Below, one piece after another: positions 7,196 to 13,714 of a DNA stretch of 20,472 nucleotides; position 1 is the stretch's first letter; every line of letters begins with the position of its first letter. The notes beneath the pieces were generated by a model. The model was not told the origin of the DNA. It searched no databases and saw nothing but the letters and a program-made list of their open reading frames with translations. The DNA comes from Candidatus Omnitrophota bacterium (GTDB lineage Bacteria; Omnitrophota; Gorgyraeia; Gygaellales; Profunditerraquicolaceae): NCBI GenBank assembly GCA_030691585.1, contig JAUYEC010000176.1, positions 1 through 20,472 on the forward strand. Direction: 5' to 3'. The translations under genes and the position numbers were made by a program.

Positions 7196-8571
7196 TATTG
7201 CCCGATCAACGACTTGCCCAGCTCCAAAAGAAGCCCCGCCTGCTTGGGCGTCTTCGCCTCGGCGTAAAGCCGCATGATCGGCTCCGTGCCTGAAGCGCGG
7301 AACATAAGCCAGCTTTGATCGTCACAGATCAATTTCAATCCGTCAAAATCCTTTACCTCGACCACCTTATAGCCCAGCAATTCAGAAGGCATGTCTTCTT
7401 TTTTAGGCTCCACGCGCCGGGACAGATGCAGGTCGTCGCGCACATAATAATACCTGCCGAATTCCTTTTCCGTTTCATTGAGGATCTTAAGAATATTTTT
7501 ATTCCGGTACACCATCATCTCAAGGAGCAATAACCCGGCCATGGTGCCGTCGCGTTCCGGAATATACCCCTTGACACCCATGCCGCCGGCTTCCTCCCCG
7601 CCTGCGACCACGTCTTCTTTTTCCATCAAATTAGAGATATATTTAAAACCTACCGGCGTTTCATAAAGCTTAACCTTTAGGAATTTTGCTATATTGTCGA
7701 CCATCGTCGTGCCGCAGATGGTCTTGACTATACCGCCGGAAAAACCGCGGTCCTGATTCAAGTGGAGCGCCAGGAGCCCGAGGATCTTCTGGGGATGGAT
7801 AAATTCACCACCCGGGGCAACCGCTGCTATCCTGTCGGCATCTCCGTCAAGGGCAATACCCAAATCGAACTTCTCTTTTTTCACCCTGGTTTTTAATTCC
7901 TTCAGGTTTTCCTCAACCGGCTCCGGCCTCCCCCCGACAAAAGACGGGTTGATGCCGTTGCGCATAAACTCAAGTTTGATCGACGAACCCTTGAGCACCT
8001 CGGCGATAAAACTGTTTCCCGAACCATACATCACATCCACCAGGACCTTGAATTTCTTGTTCTTAATTTTCTTAAAATCGATATAATTACGGATAAACTT
8101 TACGTAAGCGCGGGTAAGATCAACTTTTGCTATTCCCTCATCCGAAGCGCTATCTTTTACCGGCGTCTGAGCCAAGAGGCTCTCTACTTTCTCGGTCACC
8201 TCCGGCCCTGCCGCTCCGCCTGAAGGAACCTTGATCTTAAAACCGTTATACTCGGCGGGATTGTGCGATGCGGTGATCATCACTCCCAGGTCAAGTTTTT
8301 TTGATTTCACCGCGAAACTCACAGTCGGCGTGGGCACCGGACGGTCCGATAGGATCACGCGAATATTATTTGCGCAAAGCACACGCGCTGTAATACATGC
8401 GAAACGCTCCGACATAAAACGCGTGTCAAACCCCACGGCCACGGTTTTATTGGGCCCAAGATAATCCGCCACTGCCTGCGAAAGAATTCTAAGATTCTTA
8501 AATGTGTAATTGTCGGCGATAATGCCCCGCCAGCCGTCTGTGCCAAATTTTATTTCATCACTTCCCTGCAT
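7195..8571 (-). CDS. Phosphoglucomutase/phosphomannomutase family enzyme
   Basis: A 458-residue alpha-D-phosphohexomutase that interconverts hexose 1- and 6-phosphates in the cytoplasm. All four family motifs are present: the phosphoserine loop TASHNP with Ser102, the metal-binding loop DGDADR at 242-247, the sugar-specificity loop GEEAGG at 325-330, and the phosphate-binding loop RASGTEP at 425-431. The specificity loop is neither the GEMSGH of classic PMM/PGM nor the GEQSGH of GlmM, so the substrate (glucose, mannose or glucosamine phosphate) is not settled. The start overlaps the rpe stop by 14 nt and the stop shares a base with the plsC start. It may feed nucleotide-sugar synthesis for the surface glycan genes at the far end of the window. 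Confidence 0.92.
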   Translation of the reverse strand: MQGSDEIKFGTDGWRGIIADNYTFKNLRILSQAVADYLGPNKTVAVGFDTRFMSERFACITARVLCANNIRVILSDRPVPTPTVSFAVKSKKLDLGVMITASHNPAEYNGFKIKVPSGGAAGPEVTEKVESLLAQTPVKDSASDEGIAKVDLTRAYVKFIRNYIDFKKIKNKKFKVLVDVMYGSGNSFIAEVLKGSSIKLEFMRNGINPSFVGGRPEPVEENLKELKTRVKKEKFDLGIALDGDADRIAAVAPGGEFIHPQKILGLLALHLNQDRGFSGGIVKTICGTTMVDNIAKFLKVKLYETPVGFKYISNLMEKEDVVAGGEEAGGMGVKGYIPERDGTMAGLLLLEMMVYRNKNILKILNETEKEFGRYYYVRDDLHLSRRVEPKKEDMPSELLGYKVVEVKDFDGLKLICDDQSWLMFRASGTEPIMRLYAEAKTPKQAGLLLELGKSLIGQ

Positions 8572-9202
8572 TTCTTATCCTTTCTATGGCTATCAATCGA
8601 TCTTTTGCCCCAAATATGTATGACCCCGCTGCCAGAATATCGGCTCCGGCACGGATGAGCATCCCTGCCGTCTGGTCATTGACCCCGCCGTCCACCGATA
8701 TCTCTCCGTCGAAAATCCTGCTTAACTCCTCTATTTTTGGTACCACGCCGGGAATAAATTTCTGGCCGCTAAAACCCGGGTTTACACTCATCACCAACAC
8801 TAGATCAACCGCATCCAATACGCCTTTTATCTTAGATAAAGGCGTTACCGGATTCAGAGACACGCCGATTTTTATCTTTTTTTGCTTTAACTTTGCCGCT
8901 TCCCGGCGCAACTCTTTAACGCCAATCGTCTCGATGTGGTAAGTGATCATATCACTGCCTGCCTCGGCAAAGGCCGCGGAAAAATCCTGCGGCCGCTCGA
9001 TCATCAGATGCACATCCAACGGCAGCTTTGTGCATTTGCGGATGTATTTTACCACCACAGGGCCGATGGTAATATTGGGCACAAAATGCCCGTCCATCAC
9101 GTCAATATGCAGCATATCCGCCCCGGCTAATTCTACGCTCTTTATCTCTTTGGCCAGACAGCTGAAATCCGCGGATAATATCGATGGGGCAACTTTTATC
9201 AT
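8558..9202 (-). CDS. rpe: Ribulose-phosphate 3-epimerase
   Basis: A 214-residue TIM-barrel enzyme that interconverts D-ribulose 5-phosphate and D-xylulose 5-phosphate in the pentose phosphate pathway. Metal ligands and signature segments are visible: H32 and D34 in HIDVMDGHFVPN, H65 in DVHLMIE, and D171 in SVDGG. The phosphate-binding loop segment MSVNPGFSGQKF lies at 138-149. The length is typical. A weak AGAGA ribosome-binding site lies 8-12 nt before ATG 9202 and directly abuts a 29-bp palindrome. The gene overlaps the mutase downstream by 14 nt, so the two carbohydrate enzymes are translationally linked. Confidence 0.96.
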   Translation of the reverse strand: MIKVAPSILSADFSCLAKEIKSVELAGADMLHIDVMDGHFVPNITIGPVVVKYIRKCTKLPLDVHLMIERPQDFSAAFAEAGSDMITYHIETIGVKELRREAAKLKQKKIKIGVSLNPVTPLSKIKGVLDAVDLVLVMSVNPGFSGQKFIPGVVPKIEELSRIFDGEISVDGGVNDQTAGMLIRAGADILAAGSYIFGAKDRLIAIERIRNAGK

Positions 9203-9215
9203 TTCGTTTATCTCT

Positions 9216-9244
9216 GTAGGGACAGGTTTAAAACCTGTCCCTAC
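9216..9244. repeat. 29-bp palindrome, copy e (GGGACAGG subtype), carries the nadD stop
   Basis: GTAGGGACAGGTTT-a-complement. The nadD stop is the TAG at 9243-9241, read GTG-TAG. The other end is followed at once by AGAGA, the likely ribosome-binding site of rpe, so the element fills the whole nadD-rpe spacer apart from the initiation region. Confidence 0.97.
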
Positions 9245-9810
9245 ACCCTGTATAATTTTTTCCGGTTGATATATTTAAATACCGCTTCAGGCACTAAATA
9301 CCTGTAAGACTTATTCTCTTTAATAGCCTTACGGATCTCGAAACCGGAAATATCCACTGCCCTGATAGGGATCGTATCAATGCGCTTGGGTATCTTCTCA
9401 AGCGCGTATCCCGGGCGCGTGGCCGCGATAAATTTGACCATGGTAAGTATCTCGTTTAGGTCCTTCCAATCCGCCAGGTAAGTCAAGAGGTCCGAGCCGA
9501 TCAAAAAATAGAGCTCGTCGTCGGGATATTTTGTTTTAAACTCCCTGAGCGTATCAATGGTATAGGAGCGGCCATCCCTTTTTATTTCTGTATCAGATAC
9601 CGAAAAAAAACCGTTCCCCTTGACCGCAAGCTTCAACATCTCAAGCCGCATCAGCGCCGGAGCAATATCGGCTGTATCCTTATGCGGCGGCAGGTATGCC
9701 GGCACAAAGATGACTTTATCAAGGCCGAGCTTCTCTCTTGCTTCTTCGGCCAAAATAAGATGGCCGATGTGCACCGGATTAAAAGTCCCGCCTAAGATAC
9801 CTATTTTCAT
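9241..9810 (-). CDS. nadD: Nicotinate-nucleotide adenylyltransferase
   Basis: A 189-residue nucleotidyltransferase that joins ATP and nicotinate mononucleotide to make deamido-NAD in NAD synthesis. The start MKIGILGGTFNPVHIGH holds the GGTFNPxHxGH signature with HIGH at 14-17. 'FVPAYLPPHK' and 'FLIGSDLL' (about 100-107) match the substrate pocket. The C-terminal ISxxxIR element appears as ISGFEIRKAI. Position 9810 is the only start that keeps the family N-terminus, yet it has no good Shine-Dalgarno: the bases before it are a 20-bp palindrome (9820-9839) plus GGGACGACCAG. The stop lies in a 29-bp palindrome. Both ends of this gene have thus been touched by small repeats. Confidence 0.95.
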   Translation of the reverse strand: MKIGILGGTFNPVHIGHLILAEEAREKLGLDKVIFVPAYLPPHKDTADIAPALMRLEMLKLAVKGNGFFSVSDTEIKRDGRSYTIDTLREFKTKYPDDELYFLIGSDLLTYLADWKDLNEILTMVKFIAATRPGYALEKIPKRIDTIPIRAVDISGFEIRKAIKENKSYRYLVPEAVFKYINRKKLYRV

Positions 9811-9819
9811 CTGGTCGTC

Positions 9820-9839
9820 CCTGCCTGCCGGCAGGCAGG
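9820..9839. repeat. 20-bp GC-rich palindrome in the nadD leader
   Basis: CCTGCCTGCCGGCAGGCAGG is a perfect palindrome ending 9 nt before the nadD ATG. A near-identical copy (one change, A to G) sits inside 29-bp palindrome h at 13246-13265. Next to it, on the leader strand, TACGAACGACG occurs twice about 14 bp apart (within about 9839-9865). Confidence 0.92.
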
Positions 9840-9872
9840 CGTCGTTCGTATATCGTCGTTCGTAATCCGTAT

Positions 9873-9901
9873 GTAGGGACAGGTTTCAAACCTGTCCCTA
9901 C
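9873..9901. repeat. 29-bp palindrome, copy f (GGGACAGG subtype), carries the proA stop
   Basis: GTAGGGACAGGTTT-c-complement on the plus strand. The proA stop is the TAG at 9900-9898, read ACG-TAG. Confidence 0.97.
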
Positions 9902-11166
9902 GTTCTAATCTGCCCGTCACCAAAAATCATATATTTGTAGGTGGTCAGCTCCTCAAGCGCCATCGGGCCGCGGGCGTGGAGCTTGTCAGTGGAAATGCCT
10001 ATTTCAGCGCCCATGCCGAACTGGTTGCCGTCGGTAAAACGGGTTGAGGCATTGGCGTATACACAGGCTGAATCCACTTGCCTTAAGAATTTCAGGGCAT
10101 TATTATAATCTTCCGTAACAATGGAGTCTGAGTGCCGCGTTCCATAATGGTTGATATGCTCAATGGCACTATCTAGGCTTTGCACGACCTTTACCGAAAG
10201 AACAAGGTCCAGGTATTCGGTGTGGTAATCTTTATCAGTGGCCAATTGGACACCGGACTTGGCGATCTTGAAGGTCACAGCGCAGCCGCGGATCTTGACA
10301 CCGGCTTCTTTAAATTTTTTGATCATCCCGGGCAAGAACCTGGCGGCTATGTCTTGATGCACCAGCATCGTTTCCATGGCGTTGCATACTCCCGGCCGCT
10401 GGACCTTGGCGTTAAAACAGATACTCTCGGCTTTATTGAGGTCCGCGTCTTCGTCAACATAAACATGGCAAATGCCCTTATAATGCTTGATCACCGGAAT
10501 ATGTGAAGAAGCAACGACCCTTCTGATCAGGCTCTCGCCTCCGCGCGGAATGACAAGGTCAATATATTTATCCAGCTTCAATAAAATATCCACTGCCCGG
10601 CGGTCAACGGTATCCACGACATTTATCGCGCCTTCGGGAAGGCGTAAGCAGTCCGCGGCTTTTTTGAGCGCAGCGTAGATAGCCAGGTTAGAATTCAAGG
10701 CCTCGCTCCCCCCGCGCAGAATGACGCTGTTCCCCGACTTAAAACACAGCCCTATGCAATCGGAGGTCACGTTCGGCCGCGATTCATAAATAATAGCAAT
10801 AACACCTATCGGCACACGCACCTTATGGATCCAGAGGCCGTTGGGCACTCGCCAGGCCTTGATCACTTCTCCGACAGGATCAGTGAGCGAGCTAATTTCC
10901 AGCAAAGACTCGGACATGCCGGCGATACGCTTATCGTCCAACTCAAGACGGTCAATAAAAGCCTTTGTCTGCCGGCCGGCTTTAGCCTTGAGCACATCCT
11001 TCCTGTTGGCTTTGAGGATGACGCTTTTGCCGCTGATCAAAGCCTCGGCCATGGCCACAAGCGCCAGGTTCTTGGCCTGGGAGGAAAGGCCGTGCATAGC
11101 ACGCGATGCCTCTTGCGCCCGCGCTGCTAATTTTGATAGATCGTGCTTGAGGTTCATAGTATTCAT
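9898..11166 (-). CDS. proA: Gamma-glutamyl phosphate reductase
   Basis: A 422-residue member of the aldehyde dehydrogenase superfamily that reduces glutamyl 5-phosphate to glutamate semialdehyde with NADPH, the second step of proline synthesis. Signature segments are VPIGVIAIIYESRPNVT near 118-134, the nucleotide-binding SVILRGGSEA (147-156), PRGGESLI near 207-214, and the catalytic Cys261 in QRPGVCNAMET. The C-terminal GPMALEELTTYKY is typical. Two starts are possible, ATG 11166 and ATG 11157; neither has a strong ribosome-binding site. The gene lies 53 bp after proB with a 29-bp palindrome in the gap, and its own stop is in the next palindrome. proB-proA order is standard; proC is not in the window. 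Confidence 0.97.
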   Translation of the reverse strand: MNTMNLKHDLSKLAARAQEASRAMHGLSSQAKNLALVAMAEALISGKSVILKANRKDVLKAKAGRQTKAFIDRLELDDKRIAGMSESLLEISSLTDPVGEVIKAWRVPNGLWIHKVRVPIGVIAIIYESRPNVTSDCIGLCFKSGNSVILRGGSEALNSNLAIYAALKKAADCLRLPEGAINVVDTVDRRAVDILLKLDKYIDLVIPRGGESLIRRVVASSHIPVIKHYKGICHVYVDEDADLNKAESICFNAKVQRPGVCNAMETMLVHQDIAARFLPGMIKKFKEAGVKIRGCAVTFKIAKSGVQLATDKDYHTEYLDLVLSVKVVQSLDSAIEHINHYGTRHSDSIVTEDYNNALKFLRQVDSACVYANASTRFTDGNQFGMGAEIGISTDKLHARGPMALEELTTYKYMIFGDGQIRT

Positions 11167-11182
11167 TCACCCAGTCGTCCTT

Positions 11183-11211
11183 GTAGGGGCGGGTTTGAAA
11201 CCCGCCCCTAC
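11183..11211. repeat. 29-bp palindrome, copy g (GGGGCGGG subtype)
   Basis: GTAGGGGCGGGTTT-g-complement, between proB and proA, 8 bp past the proB stop and 16 bp before the proA ATG. A hairpin this close to the proA start could affect its translation. Confidence 0.97.
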
Positions 11212-11219
11212 AATCAAAT

Positions 11220-12284
11220 TTACAAGATCACAATATCGTCGCGGTGCATCACTTCATTATCTAAACGACTACCCTTGGAATTATCGAGATCACGGCAGTT
11301 CAATTTAACTTTGCCCCTGGCAAATTCCACACCCGAGCCGTTAACGATGCTGACAATATCCGCGCGATCAAAATTTCCCTCACAGCCTGTAACGCCTACC
11401 GCTAAAAGGCTCTTTTTATTCAGGAGCGCGTTCTTGGCGCCGTTATCCACGACGATCTTGCCTTTTGGCTTTGTGCCAAAGGCTATCCAGTGCTCTTTAG
11501 CGGTTAAGCTTTTCTTGGACACAAATAACGTTCCGCTGGCCTGCGGCCTGGCTATAACCGAAGAAATTATATTTCTCGCGCGGCCGTTGGCGATCACACA
11601 TGGAATACCCGAATCCACCGCCATAGCGGCAGCTTCGATCTTAGAGATCATACCGCCTACACAGGTCCGGTTTTTTGTCGGGCTAGCCAAAGATTTGATC
11701 TCGGCATTGATCTTCTCGACTATCGCGATAACTTTACCCTCGCGATCCATGAGGCCGTCCACATCCGAAAGCATGACCAATAGATCGGCGTCCACAAGTT
11801 TGGCCACCAGCGCTGAGAGCCGGTCGTTATCGCCGAATTTAATCTCATCGGTAGAGATAGTGTCGTTTTCATTGACAACCGGCATACTGCCTAATTTCAA
11901 TAACTCCAAAAGTGTATTCTTGGCGTTTAAATAACGCTGACGGCTGCTAAAGTCATCCCAGGTCAATAAAACCTGCGCGCAGTTAATGCCGGACTTAGCG
12001 AAATGCCTGCTGTAATTATCCATCAGCGCGTTCTGCCCGACTGCTGCCGCTGCCTGCAAAAGAGGTAACCGCTTAGGCCTGCTCTCTATTTTTAGCAGGT
12101 CCATGCCCAGGGCAATGGCCCCGGAAGAAACCACCACTACCTCCAAGCCATCTTTATTGATCAAACCGGCGATCTCCGAGGCAATGCCGCAAAAACTTGA
12201 TAGGTCCAGCTCTTGCGCGGAATAAAAAAGGCTTGAGCCGATCTTTACCACGATCCTCTTATAAGTACTTTGCGACTGCGTCAA
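11220..12284 (-). CDS. proB: Glutamate 5-kinase
   Basis: A 354-residue kinase that phosphorylates glutamate, the first and feedback-controlled step of proline synthesis. The amino acid kinase domain shows VVKIGSSLF at 12-20, SSGAIALG at 53-60, NENDTIS at 138-144 and FGDND at 150-154. A C-terminal PUA domain spans about 265-354. The start is TTG at 12284-12282, supported by a GGAGG ribosome-binding site at 12295-12291 with a 6-nt spacer; the first ATG in frame would remove the ATP-binding motif. A GTG at 12251 is possible but has a poorly spaced site. The gene begins inside the last 26 nt of obgE, so translation is probably coupled. Confidence 0.95.
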   Translation of the reverse strand: MTQSQSTYKRIVVKIGSSLFYSAQELDLSSFCGIASEIAGLINKDGLEVVVVSSGAIALGMDLLKIESRPKRLPLLQAAAAVGQNALMDNYSRHFAKSGINCAQVLLTWDDFSSRQRYLNAKNTLLELLKLGSMPVVNENDTISTDEIKFGDNDRLSALVAKLVDADLLVMLSDVDGLMDREGKVIAIVEKINAEIKSLASPTKNRTCVGGMISKIEAAAMAVDSGIPCVIANGRARNIISSVIARPQASGTLFVSKKSLTAKEHWIAFGTKPKGKIVVDNGAKNALLNKKSLLAVGVTGCEGNFDRADIVSIVNGSGVEFARGKVKLNCRDLDNSKGSRLDNEVMHRDDIVIL

Positions 12285-13212
12285 CTAATTCCTCCAGGCC
12301 CTCTTTATTTAAGGCCGATATCGGATAGATCTTTTTTTTAATTGTTTTCCTGAACCGGACAAGGTTAGCTTTCGCCCCGTCCAGGTCCATTTTATTGGCC
12401 GCGATGACCTGAGTTTTCTTTGTCAAGTCCGCCCCGTAGTTTTTTAATTCCTTATTGATAGACCTGTAATCCGTCAGCGGGTCGCGCCCCTCAAAACCAG
12501 CCATGTCAATAACGTGTATGAGGATCCTGGTCCGCTCGATATGCCTCAAGAATTTATCGCCTAAGCCGCGGCCAGTCGATGCCCCTTCAATAAGGCCGGG
12601 AATATCCGCGACGATAAAATTTTTATTCTGGGCCCGCACAACTCCTAAAATGGGAAATTTAGTCGTAAATGGATACGCCGCGATCGCGGGCCGGGCGTTT
12701 GATATCGCCGAGATAAGCGTAGACTTTCCGGCGTTAGGGAAGCCCACAATGCCCGCTGCGGCAATCACCTTTAAATCAAGGATCAGGTCCCTGACAAATC
12801 CGGCAGCGCCCTCAGCAGGCTCTCTGTTGCCGCGGTTGCCCCGGCCGCCTGCGCCACCCGGAGCAACAACTAATTCCTCTGCGTCCCGGCACATATCGCG
12901 CAGGATGAAGCCGGTTGAAGCGTCTTGGACTACTGTGCCCAACGGGACAGGAATAATGATCGCTTCGGCGTCTCTTCCTTTTCTATTATTACTTGAGCCA
13001 TGAGCCCCGTGCTTACCGCGGAAATCGCGCTTGTACCTATAATCCAGCAGGGTACAAAGTTTAGAGTCGGCCCTGATGATAATATCAGCGCCTTTTCCGC
13101 CGTCGCCGCCGTCAGGTACCCCATAACGCCTGTATTTATCATGGTAGAAACTGCCGCAGCCCCTGCCGCCGTCGCCGCTCTTTACATGGATTTTAGCGCT
13201 GTCAATAAACAT
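12259..13212 (-). CDS. obgE: Obg family GTPase (ribosome assembly)
   Basis: A 317-residue GTPase that acts in 50S assembly and stress control. The glycine-rich Obg fold covers about 1-150 (PDGGDGGKGAD, GGAGGRGNRGN). The G domain follows with G1 GFPNAGKS at 157-164, G3 DIPGL at 203-207, G4 NKMD at 273-276 and G5 SA at 299-300. The protein ends right after the G domain, so the variable C-terminal (OCT) extension found in many Obg proteins is absent. It lies directly after rplU with no rpmA between them, although rplU-rpmA-obgE is the common order. The only ribosome-binding candidate (AGAGG) abuts palindrome h and lies 14 nt from the ATG, further than usual. Confidence 0.96.
   Translation of the reverse strand: MFIDSAKIHVKSGDGGRGCGSFYHDKYRRYGVPDGGDGGKGADIIIRADSKLCTLLDYRYKRDFRGKHGAHGSSNNRKGRDAEAIIIPVPLGTVVQDASTGFILRDMCRDAEELVVAPGGAGGRGNRGNREPAEGAAGFVRDLILDLKVIAAAGIVGFPNAGKSTLISAISNARPAIAAYPFTTKFPILGVVRAQNKNFIVADIPGLIEGASTGRGLGDKFLRHIERTRILIHVIDMAGFEGRDPLTDYRSINKELKNYGADLTKKTQVIAANKMDLDGAKANLVRFRKTIKKKIYPISALNKEGLEELVDAVAKYL
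12291..12295 (-). promoter_or_regulatory. Shine-Dalgarno GGAGG that supports the proB TTG start
   Basis: GGAGG on the minus strand, 6 nt before the TTG at 12284. It lies within the obgE coding sequence, as expected for an overlapping, coupled start. Confidence 0.75.
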
Positions 13213-13231
13213 TTATCGTTAAAATACCTCT

Positions 13232-13280
13232 GTAGGGACAGGTTTCCTGCCTGCCGGCAGGCGGGCAAACCTGTCCCTAC
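13232..13280. repeat. 29-bp palindrome, copy h, with a 20-bp palindrome inserted at its centre; carries the rplU stop
   Basis: The outer arms are intact: GTAGGGACAGGTTT at 13232-13245 and its complement at 13267-13280. Between them lie CCTGCCTGCCGGCAGGCGGG (13246-13265) and a single c, which would be the normal central base. The insert is the same element as at 9820-9839 with one change. The rplU stop is the TAG at 13279-13277, read GCG-TAG, and obgE's AGAGG follows the other end at once. Confidence 0.93.
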
Positions 13281-13591
13281 GCGACCTCTATGTCTTTGAT
13301 CTTGAGCCGCGTGAGCTGCTGGCGATGGCCCTTCTTCCAATGTGAAGATTTACGGCGGCGGTATTTAAAAGAGATCAGCTTTTCGCCCTTTATGGGTGTC
13401 AACACTGAAGCAGTAACAGTGACTCCCTTAAGATAGGGAGTGCCCACCTCAACTTTTTTATCCTTGGAAACCATAAGGACATGGGCCAATTTAATATCCT
13501 TGCCCACAGCTGCATCCTCTTTTTCCACTTCTATTATGTCGCCTTTCTTTACGCTGTACTGCTTTGCTCCAAGTTCAACTATTGCATACAT
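13277..13591 (-). CDS. rplU: 50S ribosomal protein L21
   Basis: A 104-residue ribosomal protein that binds 23S rRNA. The start MYAIVELGAKQYSV and the C-terminal signature YRRRKSSHWKKGHRQ (77-91) are diagnostic, and the length is normal. A strong GGGAGG ribosome-binding site at 13604-13599 fixes the start at 13591. A sigma-70-like promoter lies at 13701-13673, and its transcript would start just before palindrome i, placing the hairpin at the 5' end of the leader. The stop codon is given by palindrome h. rpmA (L27), the usual next gene, is missing. Confidence 0.97.
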   Translation of the reverse strand: MYAIVELGAKQYSVKKGDIIEVEKEDAAVGKDIKLAHVLMVSKDKKVEVGTPYLKGVTVTASVLTPIKGEKLISFKYRRRKSSHWKKGHRQQLTRLKIKDIEVA

Positions 13592-13632
13592 TTATAATCC
13601 TCCCTTAAGATGGTTTTACTGTAATCAATGCT

Positions 13633-13661
13633 GTAGGGGCGGGTTTTAAACCCGCCCCTAC
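13633..13661. repeat. 29-bp palindrome, copy i (GGGGCGGG subtype), in the rplU leader
   Basis: GTAGGGGCGGGTTT-t-complement, beginning about 12 nt after the -10 box of the rplU promoter and about 28 nt before the rplU Shine-Dalgarno. Confidence 0.97.
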
Positions 13662-13672
13662 AATGAGGTTAA

Positions 13673-13701
13673 AGTATAATACAAATAGGGCCACTTTGCA
13701 A
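13673..13701 (-). promoter_or_regulatory. Sigma-70-like promoter for rplU
   Basis: On the minus strand TTGCAA (13701-13696) is followed after exactly 17 bp by TATACT (13678-13673). It sits just after the rng stop and before rplU, where a new transcription unit is expected. The start site would be near 13666. This is a pattern match only. Confidence 0.6.
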
Positions 13702-13714
13702 CCTATTTTTTGGC

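Noticed and set aside
12240..12260. GTG at 12251 as the proB start
   Set aside because: Its AAGAGG lies only about 3 nt away, whereas the TTG at 12284 has GGAGG at ideal spacing and keeps the same motif.
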